Positions 6,780 through 10,596 of a stretch of 10,596 nucleotides of DNA are shown here, in pieces; position 1 is the first letter of the stretch, and every line of letters begins with the position of its first letter. Below the pieces are notes generated by a model. It ran no database searches. It was not told the origin of the DNA and worked only from the letters and a program-made list of their open reading frames with translations. The DNA is taken from positions 1 to 10,596 of the forward strand of contig SLPX01000119.1 of NCBI GenBank assembly GCA_007131745.1, in the 5' to 3' direction. The translations under genes and the position numbers were made by a program. Source of the stretch: Myxococcales bacterium (GTDB lineage: Bacteria > Myxococcota > Polyangia > HGW-17 > SLPX01).

Positions 6780-6811
6780 CATTCTACCCAACCCTCAAGA
6801 AGCTGCTGTAG
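6770..6811 (+). pseudogene. Relic of the 3' end of a second AbiEii toxin gene
   Basis: In the frame one base off the hydrolase, codons 6770-6811 read VELAFYPTLKKLL then TAG. The complete AbiEii of this window ends VDLVSFPTLKKLLESV then TAG. Nine of 13 aligned residues match, including PTLKKLL without a gap. Within those seven codons (6788-6808 against 4914-4934) most base differences are synonymous (CTT/CTC, AAA/AAG, CTT/CTG, TTA/CTG), as expected of a diverged coding copy rather than chance. Nothing upstream in this frame resembles an AbiEii body, so only the tail survives, overlapping the end of the hydrolase gene and the convergent membrane-protein gene. Confidence 0.45.
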
Positions 6812-7364
6812 GCCAAATCCCCAGGCGCTTGAGCATCTCTCGGAAATCATCGGGTTCCATGATGTAGCTTGGCGGTTTTCGAAGAGCTCCTTTTTCCGGT
6901 AAAAGACCCTCCGCCAGATCGGGTTCCAGGGTCCCGATCAGCACGGATTTGGAAGAGTCGGCAATCCGAATCATGGGGCCCATGGTGATGGTAGGCCCGG
7001 CCTGCGGACTTCTTTCCCATCGGAGAAACTCCTTGTCGGCCGTGTCCAAATCCACCTCAATAGCCCGGCGCATGAACGGCTTCACTCTCAACCTGCCGCC
7101 TGCTACCTCCACGTGCCCCTGGGGTGCGGAAAACAGAACGATGCATCCGATCACACCGAGTACGATCAATACCGCGTTTGTGATGACGACTGTATTGTGG
7201 GGTACGCCTGGCAGCCGGGCCACCAACCCTCCCAGTATCCCGATAATAATGATGTAGACCAGGAATGCTACCGGGACCAGGAACAGGGCCCGTGCTTGCC
7301 TCGTGATACCCCATCGAGGTTTTTCTACTTCTTTCGGTTTCTTCTGGTCCAAGTGCGTGGGCAT
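6795..7364 (-). CDS. Two-helix membrane protein with a C-terminal beta-rich domain
   Basis: I do not recognise a family. The N-terminus (1-25) is charged, with many Lys and Pro. Two transmembrane segments follow: about 26-48 (ALFLVPVAFLVYIIIIGILGG) and 58-80 (TVVITNAVLIVLGVIGCIVL), joined by a short loop. Residues 84-150 contain alternating strands (VEVAGGRLRVK, AIEVDLD, PTITMGPMIRIAD, VLIGTL) that resemble the PH-like fold of small bacterial membrane proteins, but this is a guess. A helix (DDFREMLKRLGI) closes it. The start has AGGAAG about 8 nt upstream. It converges on the hydrolase lipoprotein with only 15 bp between the two stop codons and no terminator hairpin visible there. Confidence 0.75.
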   Translation of the reverse strand: MPTHLDQKKPKEVEKPRWGITRQARALFLVPVAFLVYIIIIGILGGLVARLPGVPHNTVVITNAVLIVLGVIGCIVLFSAPQGHVEVAGGRLRVKPFMRRAIEVDLDTADKEFLRWERSPQAGPTITMGPMIRIADSSKSVLIGTLEPDLAEGLLPEKGALRKPPSYIMEPDDFREMLKRLGIWPTAAS

Positions 7365-7550
7365 GTCATTGCTTCCTGTTTTTACCCTTTTTGTATTTAC
7401 GTAATTGGATTTTATTCCCGTCGTTTCCTTGTCGATTCATTCTTAACCACAATTCATATCGAATTACCAGTGTGCGACAAGTGAAAGCATTAGACATCGG
7501 GTTCCCACCTCGGGTTTCACCACGATATCCCCCTCAGCTTGAAGTGTACG
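7365..7550 (-). other. Gap between the AAA/DUF4143 gene and the membrane-protein gene
   Basis: Contains a small perfect inverted repeat AATTC-ATATC-GAATT (7451-7465) inside a wider CTTGTCG/CGACAAG pair (7428-7434 and 7475-7481). These could be an operator for the membrane-protein gene, but both are short. No gene and no clear promoter or terminator is seen. Confidence 0.25.
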
Positions 7551-8732
7551 TCATCCCGCCCGGCCCAGCGTCAGCAACTCGGTCGCAAGCTCCTGCAAGC
7601 CTATCGCTTCCACGCCTTGCGCAAGCGGGTACCGATCGTTGCCGGGGTAGACGACATAGCAACGGTCGGGGTTCAGGTCCTGGCGAGCTTGGTAAAATCC
7701 CTTTTGCGGCTTGGGCGCGGGCCTGCGCTTTATTTCCACAGCCCACCGCTCCCGCCCCGGCAGATCCAAAACCAGGTCCATTTCAGCGCCCGCTGCAGTT
7801 CGATAGAAGCCTGGAATTATGCGTTTGGGAGCCGCGGAGAGCAGGTTCTCTATCACGAAACCTTCCCAGCTCGGACCAACCACTGGATGACCGAACAGAT
7901 CATCCCGAGTCACAATGCCCAGCAAAGCATGAACCAGTCCGCTGTCTCTGACGATGATCCGCGGCGACTTGACCAGCCTTTTCCCAACGTTTGGCAGCAC
8001 CGGCGCCAGTCTGCGAACAAGGAGCAGATCCACGAGGAGGTCTGTATAGCGAGCTATTGTCTGACCGCTTACACCCAAGCCGGAAGCGAGCTTCGAGGCG
8101 TTTAAGAGACCCACTTGCTGATGAGCCAGCATAGTCCAAAAGCGCCGCAGTGTCTCTGCCGGGACACGCGGTCCCAGCATCGGAATGTCTCGTTCAAGAT
8201 AAGTCCTGATGAAGTCTTCCCGCCAGGCGAAGCTGTCATCGTCGCTCACAGCGAGAAAGCTTTCAGGAAAACCTCCTCGAAGCCAAAGCTTCTCGGTTCC
8301 ATTAGCGTCACCCGATGGTTCGGTGATGTCCACCGGTCCAAGCTCGATCATGGCAACGCGTCCGGCGAGTGTTTCCGACGCCTGGCGCAACAGATCTATA
8401 GATGCTGAACCAAGCATGAGGAAGCGCCCGGTCTTTCGGCCGCGTCGACGACCGCGGTCGATCAGTCCGCGCAGAACCGGGAAAAGGTCGGGGTAGCGCT
8501 GAATTTCGTCAATTATGACGAGGTTGTCTTCGTGACCGGAAAGGAAGGTCTCAGGATCTGATAGCTTTGCCAAATCCGACGGCGCCTCCAAATCCAGATA
8601 GGTAGACGGCCTCTTTTCGGCGAGCGCCAAGGCGAGGGTCGTTTTCCCTACCTGTCGCGGACCAATGAGAACAACGGCCGCCTGGCGGTTCAAAGAGTTT
8701 TCGAGTTCTATGAGTGCGTGTCGTTCTATCAT
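7551..8732 (-). CDS. AAA ATPase with C-terminal DUF4143 domain
   Basis: Start taken at the ATG of 8732 (393 residues) because MIERHALIELENSL is how family members usually begin; an in-frame GTG at 8798 would add 22 residues across the inverted repeat. Residues 1-150 are an AAA_14-type ATPase: Walker A GPRQVGKTT (24-32), Walker B LVIIDE (71-76) followed by IQRYPDLFPVLR, and sensor-like LMLGSAS (105-111). A winged-helix-like stretch precedes DUF4143, which shows WEGFVIENLL (289-298) and GAEMDLVLDL ... WAVEIK (315-335). The Asp319/Glu333/Lys335 arrangement resembles a PD-(D/E)XK nuclease core. Genes of this family are abundant in accessory DNA and their function is unproven. The Shine-Dalgarno AAGGA is only 2 nt from this ATG, and it is part of the inverted repeat. 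Confidence 0.88.
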   Translation of the reverse strand: MIERHALIELENSLNRQAAVVLIGPRQVGKTTLALALAEKRPSTYLDLEAPSDLAKLSDPETFLSGHEDNLVIIDEIQRYPDLFPVLRGLIDRGRRRGRKTGRFLMLGSASIDLLRQASETLAGRVAMIELGPVDITEPSGDANGTEKLWLRGGFPESFLAVSDDDSFAWREDFIRTYLERDIPMLGPRVPAETLRRFWTMLAHQQVGLLNASKLASGLGVSGQTIARYTDLLVDLLLVRRLAPVLPNVGKRLVKSPRIIVRDSGLVHALLGIVTRDDLFGHPVVGPSWEGFVIENLLSAAPKRIIPGFYRTAAGAEMDLVLDLPGRERWAVEIKRRPAPKPQKGFYQARQDLNPDRCYVVYPGNDRYPLAQGVEAIGLQELATELLTLGRAG

Positions 8733-8775
8733 CTTCCTTGCAAATCTACCATATCGTGGAAGATTTGCAAGGAGG
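8733..8775. promoter_or_regulatory. Long inverted repeat overlapping the ribosome binding site of the AAA/DUF4143 gene
   Basis: Arms at 8735-8747 (TCCTTGCAAATCT) and 8761-8773 (AGATTTGCAAGGA) are perfect complements over 13 bp. A G-T wobble and a C-G pair extend the arms outward to 8733/8775, and CCA/TGG pairs extend inward after one mismatch. As RNA of the minus strand it forms a strong hairpin whose 3' arm contains GCAAGGA, the Shine-Dalgarno region, directly before ATG 8732. It could be a protein operator, an RNA switch on translation, or an inserted palindromic element. Confidence 0.65.
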
Positions 8776-9101
8776 TGCTGATCCGGGTAGCCGCCCACAA
8801 ACCACTCTTTGTTCCAAGACGGAGATGGTTACAAGGATATTACCACCGCCTATCGTCTACACTGAGATCATAGAATCAGAAACCGATGTTTTGCGAAAGC
8901 TCGGTGCATTTGAAGCCTCGTTGATTGGTGCATTTACAAGAGCCGGGAGCGGTACAATAAAGCTCATCGCGGAAACTCGATTCTAAGGTCGAAAGCTCAA
9001 TGCTGATGGACGCATGCGTCTTGGGTCGAGAGTTGTTTGTCTACATAGAAAACAGAAATGCGGGGATGGAACGTTCGTAATATTTCCTTGATCTTTTAAA
9101 T
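8776..9101 (+). other. Gap with one weak small open frame
   Basis: No recognised gene. An ATG at 8825 opens 53 codons to TAA at 8984-8986 (MVTRILPPPIVYTEII... SGTIKLIAETRF). The residues look protein-like, but a GGAG abuts the ATG with no spacing, so translation is doubtful; it may be a relic. No promoter for the minus-strand AAA gene and no terminator for the zinc-ribbon gene is evident. Confidence 0.25.
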
Positions 9102-9905
9102 TTACAATAAGAAGGCATGGCAAAATGCACCTAACAAAATCAAACCGCCCAAGGCTATGTGAATGAACATATTCCTTTTCATCTGCGGCCACACCTTCCA
9201 CTGTCCGTTCTGATCCGGGATTATGGACCCTGCAAAAGAGCACACCGACGCATGCACCTCAGGTTTGTCAGGAAGCAACAAATAAACTCCATCTCTATAA
9301 TCCAGCCCCTTGGTTTTGAACTCCGCGCTCTTCCCAGTGGGCCCCCAAAGCCGGAGCTTGTTGGTGTGCCCCGGACCGGTGTAGTTTACCCTGGTCCGCT
9401 GCCAACCCTCACACGCAGTCATTGTAGAGTTCTGATAACTCCAGGAAGAGGTCCTGCACAGCAAGAGTTCGGCCTTCGCAGCGACACCGTTCAGCAGAAG
9501 ATTGTAGCGCTGGTAGCCCTTCCATAAAACGAACATTAAAGCGCAGAACCCTATCAACGCAAAAACGAGCTGGTAGCTCTTTGCCGAAAAATCAAAGCCG
9601 ATGATTGTCATGAATCGTCTTACAGCCTGCGCCAACTTCATTCCCATCGTTTCTACACAAAACGCCAGCACAATAAGCACCAGCGCCGGCCGAAACGCCA
9701 TGATCCCCAAAACACCAGGTACTGCCCGGGGCGGTGGAGCGAGTGACTTATCTACAAGCATGGGATACTTGTTTACCGGGGGACCCGCTTCTACCGGCTC
9801 TTCGACATATCCTGCCCTGAGCCTGGCGGCACAGCTTCTGCAAATCTCACTGTGAATTGAATTCACGGCCCCGCATTGCGGACACTGAGTGTTATCTCCA
9901 TTCAT
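9102..9905 (-). CDS. Zinc-ribbon membrane protein
   Basis: The ATG at 9905 is chosen because GGGAGG (9910-9915) lies 4 nt upstream; two further ATGs at 9920 and 9917 have no ribosome binding site. Product 267 residues. An N-terminal zinc ribbon, CPQC (8-11) and CRSC (22-25), is followed by a Pro-rich linker (about 35-65). Transmembrane segments lie near 72-90, 111-129 and 246-266. Between the second and third is an approximately 110-residue soluble part (NGVAAKAELL ... RVNYTGPGHTNKLRLWGPTG ... YLLLPDKPEVH) whose layout recalls DUF3592-type proteins, tentatively. No enzymatic motif is visible. It stands alone, with 369 bp between it and the next gene downstream. Confidence 0.78.
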   Translation of the reverse strand: MNGDNTQCPQCGAVNSIHSEICRSCAARLRAGYVEEPVEAGPPVNKYPMLVDKSLAPPPRAVPGVLGIMAFRPALVLIVLAFCVETMGMKLAQAVRRFMTIIGFDFSAKSYQLVFALIGFCALMFVLWKGYQRYNLLLNGVAAKAELLLCRTSSWSYQNSTMTACEGWQRTRVNYTGPGHTNKLRLWGPTGKSAEFKTKGLDYRDGVYLLLPDKPEVHASVCSFAGSIIPDQNGQWKVWPQMKRNMFIHIALGGLILLGAFCHAFLL

Positions 9906-9920
9906 GGAACCTCCCATCAT

Positions 9921-9935
9921 GCCATTTAGAATGGC
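9921..9935. promoter_or_regulatory. Perfect palindrome upstream of the zinc-ribbon gene
   Basis: GCCATT-TAG-AATGGC is a perfect 6-bp inverted repeat placed 5 bases upstream of the GGGAGG ribosome binding site. Position suggests an operator or a small hairpin that affects translation. A looser pair, TGATGCTG/CAGCATCA (9942-9949 and 9969-9976), lies just behind it. Confidence 0.35.
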
Positions 9936-10128
9936 TCAACTTGATGCTGTGAAAACCCCAACCCCGATCAGCATCAGATGATCAACGACCATCAATCGTT
10001 AATGCTACCATACCAAGGGTGAACGCAACAAGCTGCTCACCCCTAAGGAATCTGGATGAACCTCATTCAACCAGTACTTTAAAAAAACTCATTTCGCAGA
10101 CTTTGCATGCCCGGATATAGTCGCCGTT
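9936..10128. other. Divergent intergenic region
   Basis: Lies between the zinc-ribbon gene and the uvsE fragment. Besides the TGATGCTG/CAGCATCA pair it has AACGA/TCGTT (9984-9988, 9996-10000). No promoter with both good hexamers was found on either strand. Confidence 0.3.
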
Positions 10129-10398
10129 ATGAAAATTGGATATCCTTGCATCAATCGGAGCCTTTCCTGTCGAGCGAGTCGAACGTTTCGTTTGCGTTCC
10201 TATTCAGAAGGGCGTTTCATCGAAACTGTTGAAAAGAATATCACCTGTATGTTGGATATCTTGAATTACAATATAGCGCACGGAATGCTTTTTTTGCTCG
10301 TCACTTCGGATTTGATTCCATTTGCTTCTCACCCGGTGTGTACCTTTCCATGGCAAAAGCATTTTGCTACCGCCCTGCGCGATCTTGGAAAGAAGATA
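10129..10398 (+). pseudogene. uvsE: Truncated UV damage endonuclease (UvsE/UvdE), N-terminal fragment
   Basis: UvsE nicks DNA 5' to UV photoproducts. The first 90 codons match the family start closely: MKIGYPCINRSLSCRASRTF, then LRSYSEGRFIETVEKNITCM, then NIAHGMLFLLVTSDLIPFAS HPVC and HFATALRDLGKKI. Full-length enzymes have roughly 280-400 residues in a TIM barrel with most metal ligands after this point; here the expected SMHP segment and everything after it is missing. The frame continues past 10398 to a stop at 10459-10461, but that stretch (NGFSCSVPHLARHISRHISR) is partly the translation of a DNA repeat. No good ribosome binding site is seen. The fragment would be inactive. Confidence 0.8.
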
Positions 10399-10431
10399 AA
10401 CGGTTTTTCATGCTCCGTCCCCCACTTAGCA

Positions 10432-10468
10432 CGTCATATATCCCGTCATATATCCCGTTGACATATCC
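10432..10468. repeat. Three short direct repeats ahead of the vapB promoter
   Basis: CGTCATATATCC occurs twice head to tail (10432-10443, 10444-10455), then a variant CGTTGACATATCC (10456-10468) that contains the -35 hexamer TTGACA. The regular 12-13-bp period covering a promoter suggests a protein-binding array or slippage. Confidence 0.6.
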
Positions 10469-10486
10469 CGCATGTGCTATTAGCAT
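10458..10486 (+). promoter_or_regulatory. Promoter of the vapB-like gene
   Basis: A perfect -35 TTGACA (10458-10463) and TAGCAT (10481-10486) as -10 are separated by 17 nt. Transcription would begin near 10493, about 40 nt before the ATG at 10535. Confidence 0.5.
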
Positions 10487-10502
10487 ATATTTGTTAGCTA
10501 AT
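10476..10502. promoter_or_regulatory. Palindromic operator-like region over the vapB -10
   Basis: ATTAGC (10479-10484) and GCTAAT (10497-10502) are inverted arms; the right one lies within a perfect palindrome TTAGCTAA (10494-10501) and the left within TGCTATTAGCA. VapBC complexes repress their own promoters by binding such repeats, and this one covers the -10 and the predicted start of transcription. Confidence 0.45.
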
Positions 10503-10534
10503 CCGCCCAAATGCTGTCAACGGAGCATCGTACC

Positions 10535-10596
10535 ATGACAAATGTCAAAACCAGGATATTTAAAAACAATCGCAGCCAAGCGGTTCGCCTCCCGAA
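10535..10596 (+). CDS. VapB/AbrB-type antitoxin, N-terminal end (runs off the right edge)
   Basis: Twenty codons from ATG 10535 to the window end read MTNVKTRIFKNNRSQAVRLP. The core RIFKNNRSQAVRLP matches the start of SpoVT/AbrB-fold VapB antitoxins (pattern LFxNGRSQAVRLP), which bind DNA as dimers and block the VapC PIN-domain ribonuclease. GGAG (10522-10525) lies 9 nt upstream. A vapC gene would be expected just beyond the window. The module sits directly behind the broken uvsE. Confidence 0.75.
   Translation, partial: MTNVKTRIFKNNRSQAVRLP

Noticed and set aside
7391..8105. Two overlapping plus-strand open frames opposite the AAA/DUF4143 gene
   Set aside because: Their translations lack recognisable motifs and lie antisense to a gene with intact Walker A, Walker B and DUF4143 motifs.
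8825..8986. A 53-codon plus-strand small gene
   Set aside because: The residue pattern is plausible, but ribosome binding site spacing is wrong and no family is recognised, so it is mentioned only within the gap entry.

Overview
This is a window of protein-coding bacterial DNA with no rRNA, tRNA or CRISPR array that I can see. The organism is Gram-negative: there are two Sec-type lipoproteins, a signal-peptide Ntn hydrolase and the start of a probable outer-membrane protein. Tandem somatomedin-B-like domains and Cys-rich repeats in a lipoprotein, together with Pro/Ser-rich low-complexity tails, recall the former Deltaproteobacteria (Myxococcota, Bradymonadia and relatives). That placement is an inference and is weak.

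Left part (1-3495), minus strand: the first 130 codons of an exported protein running off the window's left edge; an exported choloylglycine hydrolase/penicillin V acylase-type Ntn hydrolase carrying an extra C-terminal NTF2-like domain; and a 362-residue Cys-rich lipoprotein made of six short repeats around two somatomedin-B-like domains. The lipoprotein has a good sigma70-type promoter and a long, hairpin-rich 5' leader. The Ntn hydrolase lies 81 bp behind it with no visible terminator, so the two may be co-transcribed.

Middle part (3496-6811), plus strand: a complete AbiE-type toxin-antitoxin pair (abiEi-abiEii, overlapping by 4 bp). It is followed directly by a 72-codon orphan 3' end of an unknown gene, then by an alpha/beta-hydrolase lipoprotein of the S33/TAP type. 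Right after that lipoprotein's stop codon, in another frame, lies a short relic that reads as the C-terminus of a second AbiEii toxin.

Right part (6795-9920), minus strand: a two-helix membrane protein, an AAA ATPase with DUF4143 whose start is overlapped by a long perfect inverted repeat, and a zinc-ribbon membrane protein.

Right end (10129-10596), plus strand: the first ~90 codons of a UV-damage endonuclease (uvsE) that then loses homology, followed by a 12-bp repeat array, a promoter and a palindromic operator region, then the start of a VapB/AbrB-type antitoxin cut by the window end.

The theme is that of an accessory, rearranged region. Two toxin-antitoxin modules sit next to amputated genes (an orphan 3' end after abiE, an orphan 5' uvsE before vapB), and there is a relic of a further abiE module. 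This suggests repeated arrival and loss of such modules at this locus.
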